This document shows, piece after piece, positions 29,458-37,660 of a stretch of DNA of 58,888 nt. Source of the DNA: JBBPYC01 sp038200275 (GTDB lineage Bacteria; Pseudomonadota; Gammaproteobacteria; Burkholderiales; Burkholderiaceae_C); assembly GCA_038200275.1 (NCBI GenBank), contig JBBPYC010000094.1:1-58888 (forward strand), written 5' to 3'. A program made the translations under genes and the position numbers. How positions within the stretch are numbered: position 1 is the first letter of the stretch; the number at the start of each line of letters is the position of its first letter. The notes under the pieces were generated by a model. That model saw only the letters and a list, made by a program, of their open reading frames with translations. It ran no database searches and was not told the DNA's origin.

Positions 29458-30489
29458 TCAGCCGAACCAGTCGTCCAGACTCATTGATGCCGTGCGCCCG
29501 ACCGCATCCCCGTGCTTACCCAGCCAGGCGCCGGCACGTTCGCTGCCGTGCTGGCGCAGAAACTCAAGGAACGGCGCGTGCGCGATCAACTGCGTCTCGG
29601 TCCGCTTCATGCTGGCGATTCCCTGCGAATCGATCATGTGAAACCGCATCTTACGCAGCCGTCGCTCCAGCTTGCCCAACGACAGCCACGACGCGCGCGC
29701 AACGGCCGTCGCGTCGCGGAACACGCGCATCTCGCGCATGAAGTTGGCGCTGAAGCTCAGCTCCAGCGCGCGCCGCTCGATCTCCTGCACCGTGCGCGGC
29801 TGCGACTCATGGCGCAGCGGACTCAGCAGCACGAGCAGCACATCCGCCGCCTGGCAGTCATAGAACAGCGGATACACGGCCGGATTGGCGGAGTAGCCGC
29901 CGTCCCAGTAGGTCTGGCCGTCGATCGTGACCGCATGATGCAGCTGTGGCAGGCACGACGTCGCCAGCATCACGTCCACACTCAGTTCAGTCTCTCGAAA
30001 GACCCGCAGCTTGCCGGTGTGGACTTCCGTCGCGCCGATGAACAGCTTGAACGGGCAGTTGCTGCGCAGCGCCGTGAAGTCAACGTGTTCCAGCAACAGC
30101 TCGCGCAATGGGTTGCGCCCCTGCGGGTTGATTTGCGTGGGCGAAAACTGGCGCGCCCATCGCATCATCAGGCGGCTCGCCGGCGACAGCGCAGTCGTCT
30201 CGCCTTCGCCGGTGACGAACAGCTCGAACGGCAACTGGCGACCCAGCTCCTTCCAGAACGCGTCGAGTGAGCGCCGCGCCTCATCGCGTCCGCCGCGGCG
30301 CCAGCCTTCTGCGAACAGCACGGCGTTCATCGCGCCTGCGCTGCTGCCGCTCAGGCCCTCGAAGTCCAGCCGCGCATCGCCTGCCAGCGCATCGAGCACG
30401 CCCCAGGTGAACGCGCCGTGCGCGCCCCCGCCCTGCAGCGCGAGATTCAATGGGTGTGTTTTCAAAAGCTTGCGTCGGATAGGGTTCAT
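29458..30489 (-). CDS. patatin-like phospholipase family protein
   Basis: A 343-residue serine acylhydrolase of the patatin/RssA type. It has the oxyanion loop GGGAHGAF (20-27), the nucleophile elbow GSSAG with Ser50 and the catalytic Asp in YWDGGYSANPA, so the Ser-Asp dyad is complete. Lipids or acyl-lipids are the expected substrates. Its start overlaps the stop of the TetR gene by four bases, making it the last member of a three-gene operon (ferredoxin reductase, TetR, patatin). Why a lipase is placed with a pyridine catabolic locus is unclear; in other bacteria DUF3734-containing patatins lie beside PHA and hydroxybutyrate genes. Confidence 0.9.
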   Translation of the reverse strand: MNPIRRKLLKTHPLNLALQGGGAHGAFTWGVLDALAGDARLDFEGLSGSSAGAMNAVLFAEGWRRGGRDEARRSLDAFWKELGRQLPFELFVTGEGETTALSPASRLMMRWARQFSPTQINPQGRNPLRELLLEHVDFTALRSNCPFKLFIGATEVHTGKLRVFRETELSVDVMLATSCLPQLHHAVTIDGQTYWDGGYSANPAVYPLFYDCQAADVLLVLLSPLRHESQPRTVQEIERRALELSFSANFMREMRVFRDATAVARASWLSLGKLERRLRKMRFHMIDSQGIASMKRTETQLIAHAPFLEFLRQHGSERAGAWLGKHGDAVGRTASMSLDDWFG

Positions 30490-31283
30490 GCACGCACCGC
30501 GCGCAGCACCGCGTCGGTGACGAAGTCCTCCCAGTGCGCAACCGTCTCCGGCGCGAGCAAGGCTTCGCCCAGAAAAACGGAGAGGGTGAAGCGGTTTGAC
30601 ATGTAAAAGTAGCCGCTCGCTGCGATCAATAAATAGACATCGCGCGCGTCAACGCCGGCGCGAAACAGCTTGCGGCACTGGCCGGCTTCAAGCAGCTCGG
30701 CGATCATGCGCACCGCGGGCGACGAGTAGTCGCGCGCGCGCTCAGACTTCGCGATGTGCTTGCCTTGGTACAGGTTCTCGGTGTTGAGCAGCGTGACGAA
30801 CTCGGGGTGCCGGCGGTAGTAGCCGAGCATGAAGCGGATCACGGCGGTCAGCGATTCGGCCGGCGCTGCCAAGTCCAGGGACAGCGTTGCCTCCGCTGCG
30901 TTCATGCGCTGGTAGGCCTGCTCCAGCACCGCGACGAACAAGCCTTCCTTGCTGCCGAAGTAGTAGTAGATCATGCGGTCCACCGACTTGGCGCGGCGCG
31001 AGATTTTCTCGACGCTGCCGCCGTCGTAGCCGTGCCGCGCGAAGACGTGGGCGGCGGCACGCAGGATGCTGTCGCGGGTGGCGCTTTTCTTCGGGGCCAC
31101 CTTGGCAGCGGCGGGCTTGACGTCGGCGGGTGCTGAATCACCAGCGGATGTTTTTGCTTTGGTGCGCCTGCCGGCTGCGCTCTGGTGAAGCAGTGGTGCG
31201 GCACCGCGCCGTACACCGGGGGCAGTTGCTGTCGAACGCAACGCAGCACGTCCCGCGCTGACCGCCGCTGCCTTTTCCGTCAC
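30486..31283 (-). CDS. TetR family transcriptional regulator
   Basis: A 265-residue repressor-type regulator. The helix-turn-helix is TRDSILRAAAHVFARHGYDGGSVEKISRRAKSVDRMIYYYFGSKEGLF, near residues 67-115. It is preceded by an unusual 65-residue Ala/Lys/Pro-rich tail with little order; a later start cannot be excluded. The C-terminal domain (FMLGYYRRHPEFVTLLNTENLYQGKHI) is of the TetR_C type seen in regulators of aromatic degradation. It overlaps both neighbours by four bases, so it is translated with the ferredoxin reductase and patatin and may regulate itself and the divergent reductase operon through the palindromes at 32176-32218. Confidence 0.9.
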   Translation of the reverse strand: MTEKAAAVSAGRAALRSTATAPGVRRGAAPLLHQSAAGRRTKAKTSAGDSAPADVKPAAAKVAPKKSATRDSILRAAAHVFARHGYDGGSVEKISRRAKSVDRMIYYYFGSKEGLFVAVLEQAYQRMNAAEATLSLDLAAPAESLTAVIRFMLGYYRRHPEFVTLLNTENLYQGKHIAKSERARDYSSPAVRMIAELLEAGQCRKLFRAGVDARDVYLLIAASGYFYMSNRFTLSVFLGEALLAPETVAHWEDFVTDAVLRAVRA

Positions 31284-32053
31284 TGCTCGACGAACGCGCG
31301 CTCGATCACGTAGTCACCGGGCTCGGTCGTGCTGCCTTCGTGGAAGCCCCGGCCTTCCAGCATTGCCTTCAGATCGCGCAACATGGCCGGGCTGCCGCAG
31401 ATCATCACGCGGTCTTCTTCGCGGTTCAACTGCGGCTGGCCCAGGTCCGTGAACATCTTGCCAGTCTCGATCAGGTCCGTCATGCGGCCCATGTTGCGGT
31501 ACGACTCGCGCGTGACGGTGGGGTAGTACAGCAGCTGGTTTTTCACCATGTCGCCCAGAAACTCGTGCTCAGCCAGCTCCTTTCCGATCAGGTCGTGATA
31601 GGCCAGCTCATCGACCATGCGCACGCCGTGCACGACGATGACTTTCTCGAACTTCTCGTACGTGGCCGGGTCGCGAATGATGCTCATGAACGGCGCCAAG
31701 CCGGTGCCGGTGCCCATCAGATAGAGCCGTTTGCCGGGCAGCAGATAGTCGATCACCAGCGTGCCGGTGGGCTTGCGGCCGACCAGCACGGAGTCGCCCA
31801 CCTGGATGTGCTGCAGCTTCGACGTGAGCGGGCCGTCGGGCACCTTGATGCTCAGGAATTCGAGGTGCTCTTCGTAGTTCGGGCTCACGATGCTGTAGGC
31901 GCGCAGCACGGGCTTCTCGTTCACGCGCAGGCCGATCATCGTGAAGTGGCCGTTCAGAAAACGCAGCGACTGGCTGCGCGTGGTGGTGAACGTGAAGAGG
32001 CGATCGGTCCAGTGGTGCACGCTCAAGACGCGCTCTTCGTTCAGGTTGCTCAT
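31280..32053 (-). CDS. fpr: ferredoxin--NADP+ reductase
   Basis: A 257-residue FAD enzyme that passes electrons between NADPH and ferredoxin or flavodoxin. It shows the FAD-binding RAYS motif (Arg51-Ser54), the NADP-binding GTGTGLAPFMSIIRD, an MICGSPAMLRDLKAML segment and the typical C-terminal ERAFVEQ. It is of the Fpr class (short, bacterial). It is the first gene of the operon with TetR and patatin and is divergent from the 6-hydroxynicotinate reductase gene, 194 bases away. I infer that it supplies low-potential electrons to that reductase. Confidence 0.95.
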   Translation of the reverse strand: MSNLNEERVLSVHHWTDRLFTFTTTRSQSLRFLNGHFTMIGLRVNEKPVLRAYSIVSPNYEEHLEFLSIKVPDGPLTSKLQHIQVGDSVLVGRKPTGTLVIDYLLPGKRLYLMGTGTGLAPFMSIIRDPATYEKFEKVIVVHGVRMVDELAYHDLIGKELAEHEFLGDMVKNQLLYYPTVTRESYRNMGRMTDLIETGKMFTDLGQPQLNREEDRVMICGSPAMLRDLKAMLEGRGFHEGSTTEPGDYVIERAFVEQ

Positions 32054-32155
32054 GAGGGTCGATCGAAAGCGAAAAGAAAATGTGGGAATCAGGAACTGAG
32101 CGCGCGCTTTGACCGCCCCCTGGCAAATGGCGTTGGAGCAAGTGAATGTCCCAGG

Positions 32156-32184
32156 TTGCGAATGCCCAGTTCAGCGGTTATATT
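32156..32184 (+). promoter_or_regulatory. candidate sigma-70 promoter of the reductase operon
   Basis: TTGCGA (32156-32161) and TATATT (32179-32184) lie 17 bases apart, matching 4 and 5 of 6 consensus positions. Transcription would start near 32191, about 57 bases before the ATG at 32248. This is an argument against the earlier in-frame start at 32146, which lies upstream of the promoter. Confidence 0.5.
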
Positions 32185-32190
32185 TTAACC
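32176..32190 (+). promoter_or_regulatory. palindrome GGTTA-N5-TAACC overlapping the -10 (candidate operator)
   Basis: A perfect 5+5 inverted repeat with an AT-rich spacer covers the -10 box of the candidate promoter. A second, imperfect palindrome (GAAATGT-N10-ACATTTT, 32195-32218) lies just downstream. Both would let a dimeric regulator block transcription; the TetR encoded in the divergent operon is the obvious candidate. Confidence 0.45.
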
Positions 32191-32247
32191 AACCGAAATG
32201 TAGTGAACGCAACATTTTTCGAACCCGCCCCAGCCACCCGAGCGACG

Positions 32248-33879
32248 ATGACCGAACACACCAAGACCGACGGCCTGCCGGGCATGGACGCGCCGACGTT
32301 GCCGCTGTTCGCCGCCGATGCAGCGCGCCCGGCCCGCGGTGAGCGTGCGGATCAAGTCGGCAAGATCGAGTGCAACGCATGTCCGGTGCTGTGCCGTATC
32401 TCCCCGGGCAAGAGCGGCGCATGTGACCGTTATGCGAATCACGACGGCCTGCTGGTGCGGCTGGACCCGGTGGTGCTGTTGCGGCGCGCGCAGGACGGTG
32501 CGGTGCCGAACGCGGGTGACGTGGTGCCGTTCCTGCCGATGGCGGATGCCGGCACGGAAGCCGTCGATGGCGCCACCCGCGACTGGTCCGGTGACCTGTT
32601 GCTGGCCGATCAGGTGTTCGTGACCGGCATCGGCGCTTCCACCACGTACCCGGACTACAAACCGGCTCCGTTCATCGTTGCTTCCGAAGCCGAAGGCGTC
32701 GACATGGTCACCGTGGTGACCGAAGGCATCTTCAGCTACTGCAGCTTCAAGATCAAGATCGACACGGACCGGCACCTGGGCCACGAACAGGCCAATGTGC
32801 GCTGCCAGGGCGAAGTGGTCGGCCATGTGACGACGATCGAATACGGCTCCCAGATGCTGTCGCTCGGCGGTGTGCAGCACCTGACCGGCGGCAGCAAGAA
32901 GGAAGGCCGCATCACGGTGCAGATGATGGAGGCGCTGGGCAACAAGGAGCCGGTCGAGCTCGCAATCGACGGCGGCGCGCAGATCATCGTGCAGGCCGGG
33001 CGCGCACCGATCGTGAACGGTGTGGAAGAGCAACGCATGCGGGTTGGCTGCGGTTCGGCCACGATCGGCATCTTTGCAAAGCAGTTCCACGGATTGGCCG
33101 ATGAGGTGATCGTGGTGGATGACCACATCACCGGCGTGCTGACCGAGCATCAGGCCGGCAAATGTCTGGGCATGACGGCGTCCGGCGTCGAGCTGCGTGG
33201 GCGCAAGTCCACGCCGGGGCGTTACTTTCAGGTGGCGAATCCCGGCACTGGCTGGGGCGGCACCGATTTGACCGATCCGCTGGCGATCATCGAAGGCTGG
33301 GAAGCGGGCGTGGCACGAGCGGGTATGCGGGTGCTGATGACCTCAACGACTGGCGAGCACGCGGCTTGGTACGTGCTTGACGATGAGCTGCGACCGGTAG
33401 AGCACGAACTGCCCGATGCCGTGCGGCAGGTGGTGCAGCGCATTGGTGAGAACTGCGAGCCGTCGCTGTGCAGCGTGCTGTTCCTGGGCGGTGCGGGCGG
33501 CAGCTTGCGTGCGGGTGTCACGGACAACCCGGTGCAGCTCACGCGGGCCATCAAGCGCGCGCTGGTGAACGTGACCTGCGGCGGTGCGCCGGCTTACCTG
33601 TGGCCGGGCGGCGGCATCACGCTGATGGTGGACGTGGCGCGCATGCCAGACAAGAGCTTCGGCACGGTGCCAACCCCCGCGATCGTCGCGCCGATCGAGT
33701 TCAGCATGCGGCAGGACGACTACCGCGCGTTGGGCGGCCACATGGCACAGTTGCGCACCCTGAGCGATGTGCTCGACCACGGCATCGGCTTTGGCGATGG
33801 CGCGCCGACTGCGCGGGTCTGGGCGCCCAATGCGGTCGGCAATCCATGGCCACTGGGTTCGCTGCCGCTGCTTGGGTGA
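32248..33879 (+). CDS. 6-hydroxynicotinate reductase homologue (iron-sulfur flavoprotein)
   Basis: A 543-residue protein predicted to reduce 6-hydroxynicotinate to 1,4,5,6-tetrahydro-6-oxonicotinate. The N-terminus has a ferredoxin-like cluster motif, C42-NA-C45-PVL-C49 and C59 in GACDRY. The body carries further conserved Cys segments (SYCSFKIKID, RVGCGSATIG, GKCLGM, VTCGGAPAYLWPGGG) that could hold a second cluster. E. barkeri 6-hydroxynicotinate reductase has a covalent flavin, one [2Fe-2S] and two [4Fe-4S] clusters. I recognise this protein as the form annotated in proteobacteria with that name; the neighbours (enamidase, dehydrogenase) support it. The GIGAST segment (127-132) is the nearest thing to an ApbE flavinylation motif. 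The frame is open from 32146, upstream of the likely promoter; ATG 32248 is used. First gene of the long forward operon. Confidence 0.75.
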   Translation: MTEHTKTDGLPGMDAPTLPLFAADAARPARGERADQVGKIECNACPVLCRISPGKSGACDRYANHDGLLVRLDPVVLLRRAQDGAVPNAGDVVPFLPMADAGTEAVDGATRDWSGDLLLADQVFVTGIGASTTYPDYKPAPFIVASEAEGVDMVTVVTEGIFSYCSFKIKIDTDRHLGHEQANVRCQGEVVGHVTTIEYGSQMLSLGGVQHLTGGSKKEGRITVQMMEALGNKEPVELAIDGGAQIIVQAGRAPIVNGVEEQRMRVGCGSATIGIFAKQFHGLADEVIVVDDHITGVLTEHQAGKCLGMTASGVELRGRKSTPGRYFQVANPGTGWGGTDLTDPLAIIEGWEAGVARAGMRVLMTSTTGEHAAWYVLDDELRPVEHELPDAVRQVVQRIGENCEPSLCSVLFLGGAGGSLRAGVTDNPVQLTRAIKRALVNVTCGGAPAYLWPGGGITLMVDVARMPDKSFGTVPTPAIVAPIEFSMRQDDYRALGGHMAQLRTLSDVLDHGIGFGDGAPTARVWAPNAVGNPWPLGSLPLLG

Positions 33880-33975
33880 TGCGGTGCGCCTGCATGCCTG
33901 TTGACTGCGTGTTCAAACCCACCCCCCCCCCGCGATCGCGCGAATCCACGCACGCGCTTGTCCCATACCCCCTTG

Positions 33976-34911
33976 ATGTCCGCCCAAAAAATCCTGTTGT
34001 CCAACGGCCGCTTGCGCCTGTTGCATGGTCCGATCGATCTGACCATCGGCGCCGATGGCGACGCCGCCGCGCTGCAGGCCGCGCACGAACATGCCTGGGA
34101 CCGCTTTCAGACCGTGTTGGCCGAACTGGTGCAGGAACTGCCCACGCTGCGCCGGTCGATCGGTTGCGGCGCAGCGAATGAACTGCAAGGCCCGGTCGCA
34201 CGACGTATGTGGGAAGCCTGCGCGCCGCTGCTGGGGGCCAGCGGCGGCTTCATCACGCCGATGGCGGCTGTTGCCGGCGCAATCGCACATGAGATCGCGT
34301 TGCGCTATCAGCGACCGGGCATTGAACGCGCCTGGGTCAACAACGGCGGCGACATCGCACTGCATTTGACGCCGGGCAGCGCGGTGCGCGTTGGCCTTGT
34401 GTCCGACTTGGCGCGGTTCGACGCAGCCGATGAAGGCCGTGCAGCGGCACTGCCGATCGATGGCCGGTTTGAACTGCCGAGCACAGCGCCGGTGCGCGGC
34501 GTGGCCACCAGCGGCTGGCGCGGGCGCAGCTTCTCGTTCGGAATAGCCGACAGCGTGACCGTGCTGGCCGCCAGTGCAGCGGAAGCCGACGCGGCGGCGA
34601 CGATCATCGCGAACTGCGTGAACATCGACGATGCGCGCATCGTGCGACAGCCCGCGAACCAGTTGAAGGACGACAGCGACCTCGGTGCGCGTTCGGTCAC
34701 GATCGATGTGCCGCTCCTGGCGCCCGGCTTGGTGCGTGCCGCGCTGAACGCCGGTCTGGCCAAAGCGGCCGAGTTGCAGGCTGCGCGTCTGATCGATTCG
34801 GCCGTGCTGGTCTGCCAGCAGCGCTTCATGACCACCGCCGGTTTCGACCCCGGCTGCGTGGACGGTCCGCTGATTCCAGTGTCCGGCGGCGCGTTGCTGG
34901 CCCTGCATTGA
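33976..34911 (+). CDS. UPF0280 family protein (ApbE superfamily)
   Basis: A 311-residue protein of the UPF0280 family, a branch of the ApbE (FMN transferase) superfamily. Marks are LRLLHGPIDLTIGADGD, TPMAAVAGAIAHEIA, RAWVNNGGDIALHL, and RGVATSGWRGRSFSFGIADSVTVLAASAAEADAAATIIANCV. In ApbE the NxGGD and ATSG elements bind FAD and metal, and both are kept here as NNGGDIAL and ATSGW. No signal peptide is present, so it acts in the cytoplasm, unlike typical ApbE. It lies 96 bases downstream of the reductase and is followed by two DUF1185 genes. Since the reductase is known to hold covalent flavin, I infer that this gene supplies it. The in-frame start at 33901 contains a C run; ATG 33976 begins the conserved part. 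Confidence 0.85.
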   Translation: MSAQKILLSNGRLRLLHGPIDLTIGADGDAAALQAAHEHAWDRFQTVLAELVQELPTLRRSIGCGAANELQGPVARRMWEACAPLLGASGGFITPMAAVAGAIAHEIALRYQRPGIERAWVNNGGDIALHLTPGSAVRVGLVSDLARFDAADEGRAAALPIDGRFELPSTAPVRGVATSGWRGRSFSFGIADSVTVLAASAAEADAAATIIANCVNIDDARIVRQPANQLKDDSDLGARSVTIDVPLLAPGLVRAALNAGLAKAAELQAARLIDSAVLVCQQRFMTTAGFDPGCVDGPLIPVSGGALLALH

Positions 34912-35001
34912 CACGCACCTGCAGCAGCACCGCATTCCGTCACTTGCACCAACGCCCTGCCCCACGTCCGCCTTAACGTCTGCCTTAACGTCCGCTCGCC
35001 C

Positions 35002-35646
35002 ATGATCGAACTCCGCCGCATCCTGACCCAGGTCGAAACCATCCACCATGAGTTCGGCCCGCCGCCGGCCGAACCGCAGTTGCGTGGCGCAATTGCGGCC
35101 GTGTTGAAGAATCCATTTGCCGGCCGCTACGAAGCCGACCTGATGCCCTGGATGGCCGAACTGGACCCGATCGGCCTGGACATGGCGCAGCGCCTGCATG
35201 CCGCGATGAACGTGCCGGTCGAGCGCATCCAGAGCTACGGCAAGGGCGCCATTGTCGGCAGTGCGGGCGAGCTTGAACATGGCGCCTTGTGGCATGTGCC
35301 GGGCGGTTATGCGATGCGCGAACTGCTCGGCTGGAAAGGCGATGCGGCGGCCTACAAACAGGGCAAGGCGGTCGATGAAACCAGGGGCCAGCCGGGCAAC
35401 GGCCTGGCGATCGTGCCATCGACGAAGAAGGTGGGTGCGCCCGGCTGCACGCTGGACGTGCCGCTCACGCACATCAACGCGAGCTACGTGCGCAGTCATT
35501 ACGATGCACTGGAGATGCGGGTGCCCGGGGCGCCGATGCCCGATGAAGTCGTGTTCATCCTGGCGATGAGCACCGGCGCGCGGGTGCATGCACGCATCGG
35601 TGGCCTGGCTGCCGAGAACATTGCACGCTGGGACGGCTTGCGCTGA
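35002..35646 (+). CDS. DUF1185 (AA_synth) family protein, copy 1
   Basis: A 214-residue soluble protein of the DUF1185/AA_synth family (named 'amino acid synthesis' but without a proven reaction). Conserved parts are NPFAGRYEADLMPWM, ERIQSYGKGAIVGSAGELEHGALWH, VPSTKKVGAPGCTLDVPLTHINASYVRSHYDALEMRVP and ARIGGLAAENI. The next gene is a paralogue with the same motifs in the same order. It carries an insertion of about 20 residues relative to copy 2 around YAMRELLGWKGDAAAYKQGK. Position between the reductase and the transporter suggests it serves the pyridine pathway; which step is unknown. Confidence 0.9.
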   Translation: MIELRRILTQVETIHHEFGPPPAEPQLRGAIAAVLKNPFAGRYEADLMPWMAELDPIGLDMAQRLHAAMNVPVERIQSYGKGAIVGSAGELEHGALWHVPGGYAMRELLGWKGDAAAYKQGKAVDETRGQPGNGLAIVPSTKKVGAPGCTLDVPLTHINASYVRSHYDALEMRVPGAPMPDEVVFILAMSTGARVHARIGGLAAENIARWDGLR

Positions 35647-35677
35647 CCACGTTTTTTAATGACAGGAGACCTTTCAC

Positions 35678-36262
35678 ATGCCCGCCAACATCCGCAAGCT
35701 GATCGTGCAGATTGATGAAACCCGCATCGAAATGGGCCGCGCTGTGGAGCCGCCAACGCGCCGCGCGGTCGCGATCGCAGTCATCTCCAATCCTTATGCG
35801 GGCCGCTACGCAGAGCAGCTCGATGAACTGATCGCAATTGGTGAAGAGCTCGGCGGTTTACTCGGCGACAAGTGCGTGCAGGCGCTCGGGATCAAACCGG
35901 AAGACGCGCAAAGCTATGGCAAGGCCGCGATCGTCGGCGAAGGCGGCGAGCTTGAACACGCCGCCGCCATCCTGCACCCGAAGCTCGGCGCGCCGCTGCG
36001 CACCGCAGTGCAAAAAGGCGCCGCGCTGGTGCCGTCGGCCAAGAAGATGGGCGGCCTGGGCGCGGCAATCGACGTGCCGCTCGGCCACAAGGACGCAGCC
36101 TACGTGCGCAGCCATTTCGATGCGATCGAAGCGCGTGTGTCCGATGCACCGCGCGCTGGGGAGATCGTGGTGGCCGTTGCCGTGACCGACAGTGGCCGGC
36201 CTGCGCCGCGCATCGGCGGGCTCACACACGACGCGGTCGAAGGCAAAGACGGGCTGCGCTGA
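35678..36262 (+). CDS. DUF1185 (AA_synth) family protein, copy 2
   Basis: A 194-residue paralogue of the preceding gene. Matching motifs are NPYAGRYAEQLDEL, DAQSYGKAAIVGEGGELEHAAAILHPKLGAPLR, VPSAKKMGGLGAAIDVPLGHKDAAYVRSHFDAIEARV and PRIGGLTHDAV. A strong ribosome binding site (ACAGGAGACC) precedes ATG 35678. The two copies have clearly diverged, so they are likely two subunits of one complex or two enzymes for related substrates rather than a recent duplication. No signal peptide. Function unknown. Confidence 0.9.
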   Translation: MPANIRKLIVQIDETRIEMGRAVEPPTRRAVAIAVISNPYAGRYAEQLDELIAIGEELGGLLGDKCVQALGIKPEDAQSYGKAAIVGEGGELEHAAAILHPKLGAPLRTAVQKGAALVPSAKKMGGLGAAIDVPLGHKDAAYVRSHFDAIEARVSDAPRAGEIVVAVAVTDSGRPAPRIGGLTHDAVEGKDGLR

Positions 36263-36388
36263 CGCACACGCGCTGCCGCGCTCCACCGATTCACCGATAC
36301 AGTGGCGTGGTTCTTGCACCAACGAACCACGTGGCTCGCCAAAGTCTCGATGCCTTGCCTTGCTGAGTGTTCAACGAAAGGAAACCCG

Positions 36389-37609
36389 ATGAAGACCACG
36401 TTCCCGAACCGTCGCCTTGCTGTCCTGGCGGCACTGGCCGCCACCGCGCTGTCGCTCATCTCAACGGCCCATGCACAAAGCGGCACCATCCGCATCGGCG
36501 AGATCAACAGCTACAAGGCGCAACCCGCTTTCCTGGAGCCTTACAAAAAGGGCATGGAACTCGCCGTGGAGCAGATCAACGCCGCCGGCGGCGTGAACAA
36601 CCAGAAGCTCGAGTTGATCACGCGCGACGACAACGCGAACCCGGGCGACGCGGTACGCGCAGCCGAAGAGCTGGTCTCACGCGAACAGGTGCATGTGCTG
36701 ACCGGCTCGTTCCTGTCGCACATCGGCCTGGCACTGACGGACTTTGCCAAGCAGAAGAAGTTCTTCTTCCTCGCTGCCGAGCCACTGACCGACAAGATCG
36801 TCTGGGAAAACGGCAACCGCTATACGTTCCGGCTGCGGCCATCGACCTACATGCAGGTCGCGATGCTGATCCCCGATGCAGCCAAGCAGAAGAAGGCGCG
36901 CTGGGCGGTGGTGTATCCAAACTACGAATACGGTCAGTCGGCAGCGGCCACCTTCAAGAAGCTGCTGAAAGAAGCGCAGCCGGATGTCGAGTTCGTCGCC
37001 GAGCAGGCGCCTGCGCTGGGCAAGCTGGACGCGGGCAGCGTGGTGCAGGCGCTCGCCGATGCGAAGCCGGATGCGATCTTCAATGTGCTGTTCGGCGCCG
37101 ACCTGTCGAAGTTCGTGCGCGAAGGCAACACGCGTGGGCTGTTCAAAGATCGCACCGTGGTGAGCCTGTTGACTGGCGAGCCCGAATATCTCGACCCGCT
37201 GAAAGACGAAGCGCCGAACGGCTGGATCGTGACCGGGTACCCGTGGCAGCAGATCAACACACCGGAGCACAAGGCGTTTCTTGACGCGTATCAGAAGAAA
37301 TGGAACGACTACCCACGCCTGGGTTCGGTCGTTGGCTACAGCGCGATCAAATCGTTGGCTGCGGGCATCGGACAAGCCGGCTCGACCAACACCGAGAAGT
37401 TGATCGCCGCGTTCAGCGGCCTGAAGGTCGATACGCCGTTCGGTCCCATCACCTACCGCGCGCAGGACCATCAATCCACGATGGGTGCATACGTCGGCTT
37501 GACGAAGAACGAAGGCGGCAAGGGCAAGATGGTGGACTTCCGCTACCTGGACGGAGCCGACTTTCAGCCGAAGGACTCTGACGTCAAACAATGGCGGCCG
37601 GCGGACTGA
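36389..37609 (+). CDS. branched-chain-type (LivK) ABC transporter substrate-binding protein
   Basis: A 406-residue periplasmic binding protein with signal peptide MKTTFPNRRLAVLAALAATALSLISTAHAQ. The mature part has the Peripla_BP_6 pattern: IRIGEINSYKAQPAFLEPYKKGMELAVEQINAAGGVNNQKLELITRDDNANPGDAVRAAEELV, and a C-terminal NTEKLIAAFSGLKVDTPFGPITYRAQDHQSTMGAYVG. Aromatic carboxylates are common ligands of this class, so nicotinate or nicotinamide is a reasonable guess from context. It is followed by the permease and two ATPases of the same importer, 230 bases downstream. The ATG at 36389 follows AACGAAAGGAAACCCG. Confidence 0.93.
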   Translation: MKTTFPNRRLAVLAALAATALSLISTAHAQSGTIRIGEINSYKAQPAFLEPYKKGMELAVEQINAAGGVNNQKLELITRDDNANPGDAVRAAEELVSREQVHVLTGSFLSHIGLALTDFAKQKKFFFLAAEPLTDKIVWENGNRYTFRLRPSTYMQVAMLIPDAAKQKKARWAVVYPNYEYGQSAAATFKKLLKEAQPDVEFVAEQAPALGKLDAGSVVQALADAKPDAIFNVLFGADLSKFVREGNTRGLFKDRTVVSLLTGEPEYLDPLKDEAPNGWIVTGYPWQQINTPEHKAFLDAYQKKWNDYPRLGSVVGYSAIKSLAAGIGQAGSTNTEKLIAAFSGLKVDTPFGPITYRAQDHQSTMGAYVGLTKNEGGKGKMVDFRYLDGADFQPKDSDVKQWRPAD

Positions 37610-37660
37610 AGTCAAGCAAGCGACCGGCGCTTCAAGTGATGGGCGGGCACCGGTTCGAGA

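Noticed and set aside
33913..35589. 558-residue minus-strand frame over UPF0280 and DUF1185 genes
   Set aside because: Antisense to two well-supported genes and spanning their intergenic gap; no motif.
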